A stretch of 64,000 nucleotides of DNA from Medicago truncatula (Eukaryota > Streptophyta > Magnoliopsida > Fabales > Fabaceae): positions 21,950,001-22,014,000 of the forward strand of contig NC_053043.1 in the NCBI RefSeq assembly GCF_003473485.1. The letters are read 5' to 3'. Below are positions 23,301 through 32,958 of the stretch, piece by piece. Each line of letters starts with the position of its first letter. The stretch's first letter is position 1. Position numbers and translations under genes: made by a program. The notes beneath the pieces are model-generated. The model was not told the origin of the DNA and did not search any database. It saw only the letters and a program-made list of their open reading frames with translations.

Positions 23301-23822
23301 GTCCAGAAGATGGTGGTAACTTATAAAGATTGGCATGAAATGCTTCCCTTTGCATTACATGGATATCGTACTTCTGTACGCACATCAACAGGTGCAACTC
23401 CTTTCTCCCTGGTATATGGCATGGAGGCAGTACTTCCTGTAGAAGTCGAAATTCCATCATTGAGAGTCCTAATGGAGGCTGACTTATCGGAAGCTGAATG
23501 GGTTCAGAATAGATACGACCAGTTGAATCTAATTGAAGAAAAGCGCATGACAGCCCTATGTCACGGACAATTATATCAAAAAAGGATGAAACAGGCCTTT
23601 GACAAGAAAGTTCGCCCCCGTAAGTTTAAAGAAGGTGATCTTGTGCTCAAAAAGATTTTCTCTTTCCAACCAGACTCCCGAGGCAAGTGGGCTCCTAATT
23701 ATGAAGGTCCGTATGTTGTTAAAAAAGCCTTCTCAGGTGGTGCCATGACTCTACAAACCATGGACGGTGAAGAACTACCACGACCTGTGAACACGGATGC
23801 AGTCAAGAAATACTTTGTCTAA
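20357..23822 (+). CDS. Ogre RT, RNase H, second RNase H and integrase, exon 2
   Basis: Reverse transcriptase shows VDYRDLNKASPKDDFPLPHID, FMDGFSGYNQI and YVDDMIV (about 21175). The first RNase H region (about 21590-21960) is degenerate: where gypsy elements have an acidic residue it reads YLTVLENSMGCVL. A second, archaeal-type RNase H follows with FDGAVNVYGNGIGAVL, AEYEA, YGDLAL and MADALA (about 22105-22450); this dual arrangement is known for Tat/Ogre elements. Integrase has HEIHEGSFGIHPNGH ... CHKCQ zinc-finger residues and catalytic residues in GIDMIG, TDNGTN and VVEAANKNIK, ending with a GPYVV module and a final KKYFV. Spliced to exon 1 from the ATG at 16669, the polyprotein is about 2296 aa with no internal stop. 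Confidence 0.95.
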
Positions 23823-23844
23823 AAATCTTAAAGAACAGCTCGGT

Positions 23845-24508
23845 AAGTCGAAAACCCGAAAAGGGCGGCTTAGGCAAAAATGAGCATCTCGGTGGACTGA
23901 AAACCCGAAAGGGCGGTCCAGGCAAAAATTAGAGACAATAAACAGAGATCATCATCCTGATAGAGTGAAAACCCGAAAGGGCAGTCTATGCAAAAGTTAA
24001 GGATTAAAAGAAAAAGACAAAGTAACTGCATCCAGTCAAGCACAGATACACTTGGGGCATACCTGCTATCAAAAGTATTCGAGCCGCAAGATAACGGATT
24101 TCAAAGTTGTTAGAGAAGGATAGGGTTATGAAGTTCAACGTACCTTTCCCTTTTAAATTACCATTTCTTTTCAAACTTTGTAAAGAACTCCATGAAGTCA
24201 TGCCATTGGCATAGCGTCATTCGATCAATAAACTTTGAGCCTTTATCTCTCTTTTGATTCCTATTTGTTTTGTTTCGCGAATTTTTTTCCTCTTTTATTG
24301 ATGATAATATTTTGAAACAGATTTCTAAAACATTATAAAAAGCATAAACAAATAGATACAGCTTGGCACTCGGGAGTAAGAAAGGCATATACCAACTCAA
24401 GAGAGGTTAGATCCTGCTAAAAGCGTGGCTCGACACTAAGGAAAGTCTCTGAATAAACAAATACAAAAATAAGCATCCCGGGGGACTAAGAGCCCGAAAA
24501 GGTAGTCC
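23845..24508 (+). repeat. Family of four related hairpins in the Ogre 3' UTR
   Basis: The four units are at 23845-23871, 23894-23919, 23962-23987 and 24483-24508. Each has a six-base outer stem, an unpaired purine run (AAAA, or AGAG in unit 4), and an inner CCC/GGG or CC/GG stem closed by GAAA or a close variant. Outer stems are AAGTCG/CGGCTT, GGACTG/CGGTCC, AGAGTG/CAGTCT (one mismatch) and GGACTA/TAGTCC. The stem bases differ between units but pairing is largely kept, as expected if the RNA fold is selected. Units are embedded in short flanking repeats such as GAGCATCTCGGT and AGCATCCCGG. Confidence 0.7.
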
Positions 24509-24990
24509 AAATAAGGGTTAAGGACTTCTTCCAAAAGAGGCATGACTGCCAAGGCATATCAATGGAGCGACACTCTGTGCCGGCTTGCAAATAGCGACTT
24601 CTTCTTCGAAATTTGTTCACAAAATTGTTGCGAAGAGTGTAGTACAAAAGTGCCAATCCATTTCCCACCTTACATACCATATTCTGCCTCATCGAGTTCC
24701 GTCTATCACCTACAAAAGACATGGTCGTCAAAATCACGTTCATACATACACGCATGCATTCATCACATCAACGCTTCCATGCACTCATACAACCACAAAC
24801 TCGTAACAATCATGCATTTACTGATAATCATGCATTCGTGCGTACACAACATACGCACGACATTAATTCATACATAAACTCATCAATCGATTCGGCCATA
24901 TCACTTCGGTTCAGTCTTAGTTTACCATTGCGTCAAGCCGCAAGTTTCTACGAGTAAGACATCTTCCATTTCAATTTCAAATTTCAAAGG

Positions 24991-25500
24991 TGTCATGCCC
25001 GGCAAAAACCGTGCTAAGTCATGTCACTAATCAATGTCAATTTCAACTTTAGTTTCGAAGTGTCATCCCCGGCGGAAAGCCGTACTAGTCATGGCGCTAG
25101 TTAATCTTGATGTCAACTTCAACTTTAAGTATCATCCCCAGCATAGCTGTTCCAGAGATGTCACCAATCCAACTTTTCAAGTGACCAGTTCCAACGAACG
25201 AACAACTCATGTCAATCTTTTATCTTTATGCCCAGCGACCGATTCCAACAAACGAATAGCCTATGTCAGTTTTTTTTCCTTTCGAGCAACCAGTTCCAAC
25301 GAACGAACAACTCATGTCAATCTTTTATCTTTATGCCCAGCGACCGATTCCAACAAACGATTAGCTTATGTCTACTTTCTTTCGAGTAACCAGTTCTAAC
25401 CAACGAACAACTCACGTCGATCTTTTATCTTTATGCCCAGCGACCAGTTCCAACCAACGAACAGCCTGCAACAAGTGGCCAATTTCAACCAACAAATAAC
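24991..25500 (+). repeat. Two tandem-repeat arrays in the Ogre 3' UTR
   Basis: Array one has three units of about 70 bp beginning at TGTCATGCCC (24991), TGTCATCCCC (25061) and TATCATCCCC (25130). Array two has three units of about 100-105 bp beginning at about 25185, 25290 and 25390; each is made of two related halves (CCAGTTCCAACGAACGAA and GCGACCGATTCCAACAAACG). Hypervariable tandem repeats in this part of Ogre are known to seed satellite DNA in legumes. The remaining 24509-24990 and 25501-25836 show no gene. Confidence 0.8.
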
Positions 25501-25836
25501 TTGTATCCTTCTATTATTTCATTTTTAAAACCAAGTCCACAAATGGACATTGGAGTCTGAACCATTGCACTTTGTTTCGAGACATCGAGACGATGAGGAA
25601 CAACCATTTTCCCCAGTGAAACCAGATTCCCCAGTAAAGTCGGATCCCTTTCTTCGAAGAATTTGGGTATCCCAGTGTCTTTCATTCCAGTCGAGCCGTC
25701 ATTGTCATCATACATTCATAATTAAATCATGAGCATTCATAAACATCCTAGGTCAAAATTGGTGCACTTTTGTATTTAAGTCTTTCGGCTCGTCGAGTCA
25801 AAGATTTTACCTTCGAATCTCTGAGCGAAAAAACTT

Positions 25837-25849
25837 AAATAGGGGCATC
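25837..25849 (+). promoter_or_regulatory. Polypurine-tract region of Ogre
   Basis: AAATAGGGGCATC immediately before the 3' LTR. It is positioned where plus-strand DNA synthesis is primed and similar to the AT-GGGG tract of other Tat-lineage elements. Confidence 0.6.
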
Positions 25850-28009
25850 TGTCATACCCCAAATTTTGACCAAAGGTCCCACTGACACACGTCTTCGAAC
25901 TCGAACCAGACTCACATTTCAGTGAAAAATTCGGCAGGGAGGTATTTTAAAATACCTCATTTTGTTTCCGAGTCGGGCCCTCTTCTCTCAGTCTTTAATT
26001 ATTTATTTCCATCTTTCAAATTTTTAGTTTAGAATTCTAATTTTAATTTTTAGTCCAAGATTAGATTAAATTTCTTTTAGTCCCATTTTAAATTTTTCTT
26101 TTTTATTTAAAACCAAAAATGTAGATATTATCCTTTTATTATTAATTTTTTTCTTTTTTTAATTAAGTCCCAAAATTGTCCAAAGCCTCAAAAATGTCCA
26201 AAACAGTCCAAGTTCACGCGCATCAAACACAAACCGTCTTCCTTCATTCATCCTCATCCAATTTACACAGCCTGTCACACAGAGGCAGTCCCAATCCAAT
26301 TCACGCGCATCAGTCACAAGTTCAGGAACGGAAATACCTTTTTCTTCTCCTCAAGCCACAGCTTTTATGCTCGTATTTAACAAACCCTAGCCTCAACCTC
26401 ACTCTATAAATAGAGACCTGCACAACACAAAGAAAACACGAAAAAAAACACAGAGAGAGGCGCGCAACACAACAAACACACACGCACAGGAAGCCATACC
26501 ACAACACAGAGAGAGGCGCGCAACACAACAAACACACACGCACAGGAAGCAACACCACAACAACAGATCAAGCACAACTCGACGTGCACACGGAACCAGA
26601 CACATACACTACATCGCAAGCCAGCACCATAAATAGAGCCGGATTCACAAGAGAAAAAGAGGTAGTACTTTCTTTTACCTTTAGATCTAGGTCTCTGTGT
26701 GTACGTTTTCGAAAATCTAGGTCTAGAACTGAAGAAAGAAAAGGGAGTAGGAGAAGATAAGCGAAAAAAAAATGCAAAAAAAATTAAATTAGGGTTCCGG
26801 CGTGGTGGCGCCGCCGCACTGGCCGGCCAACCACCGCCGGAACCACCATCCCACCGTCGGAGAAGAAGAGGGAAGAGAGAGGACAGAGAGCTAGAGAGAG
26901 AAGGAGGCGGAAGAGAGAGAAGGAGGAAAAGAAAAATGAGGAAATTAGGGTTTACACCCTTTATATACCTCTCAAATCCGGGTCGACCCGCCAGGCTTAA
27001 CCCATGACCCGCTCCGTCTCTATCTAGGCCCAAACCTGTTTTTTACTTTCTGCACACCCCATAATACTGCTACACCTCCCACCTTGTGATTGAACCTTTT
27101 ATTTATTTCTTTCAAGTCTTGCATACATTTTATTTATCGTTTAGCATTGTAATTATTAATTTATGTTCTCTCATGCATGTTAGAATGTAAATTAGGCCTT
27201 GATGTAAATAATTTATTTACTTTTTCTTGTCATTTATTTTTTTGCAGACCTTAGAATGTAAATAGGTTTTTTTGTAATAGTTTAGGTGCATGTGTGCGTG
27301 TGTGGGTGTATGCTCTACTTTTCTGCTTAGGTTATTACGTTTTATTTTCTTGCTCCGTTAGTTTAGCAATTATTCAAAAAATAACAAAAACATGCAAATA
27401 ACCAAAAAATCATAAAAATACTTTTTTATAATAAACCTTGATCCTAAATCAAGTGATCGTCCTTTTTATTTTATTTTCTTAATCAAATATCAATCAATTT
27501 AACTATACTTTGAGTCTATTTTCATTTAAATTAAAAAACACAAATCCATTCCTATTCTGCCACTTGGCTTTTATTTTTAAAACCTTTTTCAAAACTAATA
27601 AAAAACACAAAACCAATCAAACGTCAATTTCTACCCCGAACTACGAGGTTTTGATCCTTCACGGGTACGTAGGCAGAGGACCATGTCCTTTCAAACAATA
27701 AAAAATGTAGATAAATTAGGTCTCACCTTATTTTCTTTTTCATCACATTAATTCCTTCTTTTCAAAAGCAAGCAAGTTATAGCACATTGAATTAAATAAA
27801 ACCAAGAGGTTCCCGTAGAGTACTACGGACATAAAGGGTGCTAACACCTTCCTTTTATGTAACTAACCCCCGAACCCAAAATCTTTTCAAAATGGGGTAG
27901 TTTGAACTTTTTTCCCCTTTTCTTAATAAAATTAAATGTTCAGTCGTGAAATAAATTAGCGAGTCAAAAGCTAATCAAATAGCCTTGATCTCCAAAAAAT
28001 GACGCGACA
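25850..28009 (+). repeat. 3' LTR of complete Ogre
   Basis: The same 2160-bp sequence and ends as the 5' LTR, followed by the target duplicate CAAAC (28010-28014). It carries the sense TATA box at 26405-26412 and the antisense box at 26960-26967. Confidence 0.97.
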
Positions 28010-28157
28010 CAAACGTTTTAATAAAAACACTAAGTCAATTCACACACTACTCACTTCACAACAAACACTTTCTATTTTCTTCTCAACCCTCTGCGAAAGT
28101 AAGCGCATTCACTCATCCTCTCAAAACACCTTAGAACCCTAAAACTACTTCAAATCT

Positions 28158-31136
28158 ATGGCATCTTCAAGTTCTGCTGGTGGTTCTTCATCAAATATGG
28201 ATATAGATACTCCAGCATATGAAATCAAAGGAAGAACTATGTCTATTGAGGAATGGGAGTTAATCATTCAAGCGGAAAATCCAGTGGATTTCGCTTCTCT
28301 AACTCACCATGGGTGCGACTTGGTAAGATTCTACAAGAAGCAGAAGATGATGGGTTACTTCAGTCTTCTCAATGGTCCAACTTATGAAGTTCTGGTCAGA
28401 CAATTCTGGGTAAGGGCTTCAGTCTTTGACATTGAAGCTGCTAGACAGGAAGAAGCTCAACTGATTCTGGTTGATCCTACTCTAAAGGGAAAAACCAGAG
28501 AAGAAATGGGTCTACTCTCCTTCACCGGCACAGAGATTAGATCAAATGTCATGGGTATTCCTGTAACCATAAATGAGCAGATTATTGCTCAAGCCATGGG
28601 AAGGGATACTTCTGGCAAATACTTTGGAGAAGAAATTCCTAATCCAAGAACCAGCTCTTGGAAGGAAATTGTCAATGAGACCATCTATGGGTCTAAGGTT
28701 GCTCAACCTTACAGCACTTTGAGCATTGAGAAGAAAATGCTGCTGAAGATCCAGAATGAGAACATCTTTCCCAAAGGTGGAGGAAATGATCAACCTTCAC
28801 TTGGTCACAAAGTCTTTCTGCATCACACCATCACTCAGGAAACAACGATGAATGTTCCAAAGTACATGTTCAAATACATGATCAAGGAACTAAAGAAGAG
28901 TCAAATGGAAAACAGAAAGTTTGTTCCTTATGGAAGACTACTCTCTGTAATCTTTCAAGAAGGAGGACTTCTAAGTGCCTTGAAGGATGTGGGCATCTAT
29001 GATAACCAAAAGCTGGGAGCAGTAACTGGGAAGATAATCAATGCATCAACACTTGTGAAGATGAAACTGATTCCAGCAAATGCTCTCAAGAAACTAGATT
29101 CTGATATGCGTGAATCTGATGCAATATCTGATCTAGTCACTCATCACATCCCCATCTGCAAGAAGGATCCCCTGGATGTGCAGAGAGCCTACATCTTGGA
29201 CTTCTACAAAACCTACAATCAGAAGATCAGCTTGAAAGATGTCCCTGAAGAAATGTATGGTGGTGATCTGCCTGTGGCCAAAGGCAGAAAATCTAAGAAG
29301 AAGCAGATCACCAAGGAAGAATACCTTGCTGAAGATGCTACTGAGGAGGGTGCTCAGAAGCATAAGAAAGCCAAGAAGGAAAAATCTGCTATGTCCACCA
29401 TTCTTGAGGAAATGGAGGATTTGGATGATGTCCCTCTTATCTCAAAAAGGACAAGGAATGCTCAAGAAACAGCAGAACAGCCTGCTTCTGAACAAACAGG
29501 CTCTGAGCAAGCTGCTGAAGAGCCTCTAAGTCCCAAGAAGAAAAGAGAAGCTGCTCTTAAGACCATCAAAAGGAAGAGATCTTCAAGGAATCTGAAGACA
29601 GCTGAAGGACGAAGGGCAGAAATGTTGGAAGAACTGGAAGAAAACTGGGATGAAGACTCAAGCCCCAAGAAGGCAAAAAGGACTATAACTTCAGAGCCTA
29701 TAGTCATGCCCAGTTTTGAAATGACTGAAGAACTAAAGCAGTATGCTAAGGAGTACTCTGCATCCAAGATAGCAGAGAAGAAAAGGTTGAAGGAAGTGTT
29801 TGAGAAAGAAAGGGATGAGCGTCTCAAGGCTGCAGGGTATGTGCCTACTCCTGACATTGCTGCTTTAGCGTCTGAGTTAGAAACTGTTCAGTATGGAGCA
29901 ACTCTGATTTCTCAAGCCTTGAAGAATAAGCAAGCTTCAGGAGCAACTTCATCAGAACCAGTTTCAAAAGCTCCAGAAGCAGTTCATCCAGAAGCTCAAT
30001 CTTCAGGTAATTCATCCAAACCTGACATCTATACTCAGATTCCATATCTACCCTCTTCACCCTCTTCATCATCCACAGAATCAGATGACCAACCCCTTAG
30101 CCAACACATAGACAAACTTCTAAAAACCAAACCTACCAAACTAACAGAATATGGAACACTTGACTATGAGAGAACTCAAATAGAATTTTCCAAAAATAGG
30201 ATTAAACTGTGTGAGAAATTCAATTTGCCTACTACTCATCCACTATATCCAGATATTCCAGAACCTGTTAGTATACAACAACCTGAACCCACCCAAACAA
30301 ACTCACCAAATAACCAAACTCCACAAAGAGCCTCTGAAGTAGTTTCAGAAGCAACTACTTCAGAAATCCCCCAACAACAACAAGAATCCTCAACCATTCA
30401 CAATTTAGAAAAACACTTAGGTGGTGAAATGCAACCTACACCTACAAAGGCCTCTAAGACAGTCCCTGGAAAGACTGTGTTAGAAAACCAACAAACAGAA
30501 ACCATCCCTGAGCAAACTGTTCCTGAGCAAAATGTTCCTGAGCAAACTGTTCCTGAACAAGATGCTTCTGAACAAGTTGCTTCTGAACAAGTTGCTTCTG
30601 ACCATCAATCAACAGAACCAGAACAACAACCAGAACCACCAATAATAGATTTAGCCTCTGACCAACCTTCCACATCTCATACAACTCAATCTGAACCTTC
30701 AACCATCCCTGACTATATCCTTGAATCTGAGTATATTGATGAACAGTTAATCAAGCTTAGTGATGAGATTCAGACACTGATTCTTCGCAGAACAGTTCCT
30801 GTACCTCCTATTCACTATCTTGATCAATGGATGGATCTGAAAAAGAGTTTTGATGACCTGCTGGATAAGCTTAGTTCAAAGTGTGTCTCATCTCACTCTG
30901 CCATGCTGCAAAAGATGTTGGATGATATGCATGAAGCAGCTAGAGTGAAAGAGCTGAATTACGTGCCTCTGCTGGACATCACTCCTTTCTATCCAGAAGA
31001 AGAGTACATCTCAAGGGCAACAAGAATTCATGCTGGGTACAAAAGAAGATTGAGGGAAAAAGATGAGCTACTCAAAAAGAAGGATGAGCAAATCAAGTAT
31101 CTATTGGAACAGATGTACAAGCAAACCCAACCTTAG
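28158..31136 (+). CDS. SIRE env-position ORF (992 aa, putative plant transposon protein)
   Basis: A long uninterrupted frame downstream of SIRE pol, starting with ATG at 28158 after a UTR-like A/C/T-rich leader (28010-28157). The N-terminal 300 residues look globular (TMSIEEWELIIQAENPVDF, VLVRQFWVRA, EKKMLLKIQNENIFPKGGG, YGRLLSVIFQEGGLL). The middle (about 380-560) is highly charged, lysine/glutamate-rich and possibly nuclear. A low-complexity P/E/Q/S segment includes VPEQ and SEQVA repeats (about 785-815). The C-terminus is a probable coiled coil (RRLREKDELLKKKDEQIKYLLEQ). I see no signal peptide or transmembrane segment, so the label env-like rests on position and on the SIRE/Maximus family, not on visible membrane-protein features. 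The frame is intact although gag is broken. Confidence 0.8.
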   Translation: MASSSSAGGSSSNMDIDTPAYEIKGRTMSIEEWELIIQAENPVDFASLTHHGCDLVRFYKKQKMMGYFSLLNGPTYEVLVRQFWVRASVFDIEAARQEEAQLILVDPTLKGKTREEMGLLSFTGTEIRSNVMGIPVTINEQIIAQAMGRDTSGKYFGEEIPNPRTSSWKEIVNETIYGSKVAQPYSTLSIEKKMLLKIQNENIFPKGGGNDQPSLGHKVFLHHTITQETTMNVPKYMFKYMIKELKKSQMENRKFVPYGRLLSVIFQEGGLLSALKDVGIYDNQKLGAVTGKIINASTLVKMKLIPANALKKLDSDMRESDAISDLVTHHIPICKKDPLDVQRAYILDFYKTYNQKISLKDVPEEMYGGDLPVAKGRKSKKKQITKEEYLAEDATEEGAQKHKKAKKEKSAMSTILEEMEDLDDVPLISKRTRNAQETAEQPASEQTGSEQAAEEPLSPKKKREAALKTIKRKRSSRNLKTAEGRRAEMLEELEENWDEDSSPKKAKRTITSEPIVMPSFEMTEELKQYAKEYSASKIAEKKRLKEVFEKERDERLKAAGYVPTPDIAALASELETVQYGATLISQALKNKQASGATSSEPVSKAPEAVHPEAQSSGNSSKPDIYTQIPYLPSSPSSSSTESDDQPLSQHIDKLLKTKPTKLTEYGTLDYERTQIEFSKNRIKLCEKFNLPTTHPLYPDIPEPVSIQQPEPTQTNSPNNQTPQRASEVVSEATTSEIPQQQQESSTIHNLEKHLGGEMQPTPTKASKTVPGKTVLENQQTETIPEQTVPEQNVPEQTVPEQDASEQVASEQVASDHQSTEPEQQPEPPIIDLASDQPSTSHTTQSEPSTIPDYILESEYIDEQLIKLSDEIQTLILRRTVPVPPIHYLDQWMDLKKSFDDLLDKLSSKCVSSHSAMLQKMLDDMHEAARVKELNYVPLLDITPFYPEEEYISRATRIHAGYKRRLREKDELLKKKDEQIKYLLEQMYKQTQP

Positions 31137-31680
31137 TTGCACATTTTTTTTGCTTGTTTTAATTTTTTGTTCTAAGTACTTTAGTTGCACTGCATTTGTA
31201 TCTCAACTTTTCTATATATATATTATCATTGTTTCTGGATCTTGTGCTTTTTCACCTTCAATATGTTTTACAAGCTTTAACTCTGATGATATTTAATGCT
31301 GCTTGCTCTGAAATACTATTTTTAAAGATTATATGTTTATTCTTTTGTTTTGTTTTGCTCTGATACTCTTTCTTTTGTTTCTATTCTTTTTGTTGATGAC
31401 AAAAGGGGGAGTAAATGTATAGTATTTTTAAGGCACTGAGCCCCACTACAACCACTTCTAAATTTCTTTTAAATACTTCTGATTTGATTTTATGAGTATT
31501 TTATTGAAATTTAATTAATAAGAATAGAACTTAGGGGGAGCTTACAAACCTCACCTTAAAGATCTATTAGACTCAGGGGGAGCTTACAAACCTCTATCCC
31601 AGTGGTCAACTTATTAATTAGATCAACAACAATTGAACATTTTAAATACTATTGTTTGTCATCATCAAAAAGGGGGAGAT
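31137..31680 (+). other. SIRE 3' region with repeated polypurine tracts
   Basis: Non-coding. AAAAGGGGGAG occurs at 31401-31411. A repeated GGGGGAGCTTACAAACCTC occurs at about 31534 and 31575. The likely true polypurine tract AAAAAGGGGGAGAT sits at 31667-31680, directly against the LTR. Multiple PPT-like tracts are a known trait of SIRE/Maximus elements. Confidence 0.75.
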
Positions 31681-32958
31681 TGTTGGAACAAAATGTGTTT
31701 CACAATGAACCTTATTAAGTTTTGATGATAACAAGGTATTAAAAATTGTCAATTGGTTATTACTAATAATTGTTCAAGTGTACAGGACCAAAGGCTACTC
31801 AAGTTATTTCAATAGGTCTTGGAAGAACAATGGAAAGAAAAAGAAATTCTGAGCATCTGAAGAAAACTGCTCCTGAAGCTGAAGTGCTTCTGAAGAGATG
31901 ACGTCATCAGAAGCAGAAGGTCATCAGAAGCAAAAGTTTTCATCAGAAGCAATATCTTCACCAGAAGCTACGTTTGATCCTTTAATCAAACTGAAGATTC
32001 AAAGTAGCTGATTCTCAATTCAGTCTTATCAAAGAAGAACGAAGAATTGAAAGGGAGGTATCAACGGATATATGGATAGCACTGAGCACTTGTCTCTCAT
32101 TAATAGAGTTGACAAAGTACAAGTGTACAACCACTACCTCCACTACTCTGTTTTCTGTCTACGCTACAAGACAAAACAATAGCCATGCCTGCAGAATTTG
32201 TACACTCAAGATGAGAATGAATTTGAAGCTTATTCTTCAAAGGACTACACCCAAATCAGGCAAAGGATCACTGGTGGATAATCAAAGGATTTCAAACGAC
32301 TCTTTAGACGTGCTGATTATCTCAACGTCTCTTTCACGCCTCTATATAAAGGAGTGAAGACTTGAAGATTGTATATAGAGATACATAAGTTCAAAAACGC
32401 CAAAACTCTGTCAATTTGATTCTACAAAGCACACTGAATTTCTGCACTGATTTGATACATCTTAGAAATTCAAAGTCTAGAGTCTTTTCTGTATTGTATT
32501 GTGAACACCACTGATTGTATATCAAGTGTTCAATTCAAACTCAATTCTCTGTATTTTTGTTTGATTAGAAGTCTCTTGCCTGCGTGCTTGAGCATTAGAA
32601 GTCTCTTGCTTAGTGCTTGAGCATTGGAAGACTCTTGCGTGTGTGCTTGAGCATTTTTGTGAAGTCTCATACTTAGAAAGTATTGAGCAGTTGTAATCTT
32701 TGTGATTATAGTGAAATCTCCTTGGAAGTGCAAGGGGGACTGGACTACTTCCGTGTTGTGGAAGGAACCAGGATAACTGCTTGTGTCTTTGTCTTTCTTT
32801 TCTCTGCTCTGTTCTTTTCCGCTGCAATCTGACTCTGATCATTTCATCAGAAGCAATCAAACTGCTTCTGAAGTTTTATCAGAAGAAGTATTTTTTAAGA
32901 GAAATAGAAAACACAATTCAACCCTTCTTGTGTTTTTCACCTTCAGTCCGGCCTAACA
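31681..32958 (+). repeat. 3' LTR of SIRE element (1278 bp)
   Basis: Starts TGTTGGAACAAAATG and ends CCGGCCTAACA, with the following bases ATGTC as the candidate target duplication (its partner is outside the window). It contains CATCAGAAGC repeats (31905-31970), the palindrome GATGACGTCATC (31897-31908), a TATA box TATATAAA (32343-32350), and three tandem units of about 30 bp (ATTAGAAGTCTCTTGC...GCTTGAGC) at 32564-32652. Small open frames across it are not genes. Confidence 0.9.

Larger units (their letters stand above)
11956..28009 (+). mobile_element. Complete Ogre Ty3/gypsy retrotransposon (16054 bp), TSD CAAAC
   Basis: Two 2160-bp LTRs (11956-14115 and 25850-28009) bound the element, flanked by CAAAC at 11951-11955 and 28010-28014. 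Inside, in order: primer-binding site, leader, ORF1, gag-protease, a short intron, RT/RNase H/integrase, a long repeat-rich 3' UTR and a purine tract. Size, ORF1 and the protease-RT intron are the hallmarks of Ogre elements described from pea, vetch and Medicago. All coding frames are open and the two LTRs differ at about three bases, so this is a very recent insertion and potentially still active. Confidence 0.97.
5314..32958 (+). mobile_element. SIRE/Maximus-type Ty1/copia retrotransposon, 5' end outside window, broken by three Ogre insertions
   Basis: In order on the + strand: C-terminal gag (5314-5992 and from 8158), pol in copia order protease-integrase-RT-RNase H (8409-11588), a spacer, a long env-position ORF (28158-31136), several GGGGGAG purine tracts, and a 3' LTR (31681-32958) bounded by TGTTGG...CTAACA. 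An extra ORF after pol and purine tracts of this type are typical of the SIRE/Maximus lineage (Sirevirus). The element is interrupted at 5993-8152 by a solo Ogre LTR, at 11956-28009 by a complete Ogre, and on the left by a reversed Ogre. Its 5' LTR is outside the window, so its age cannot be judged from LTR divergence here. Confidence 0.88.
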
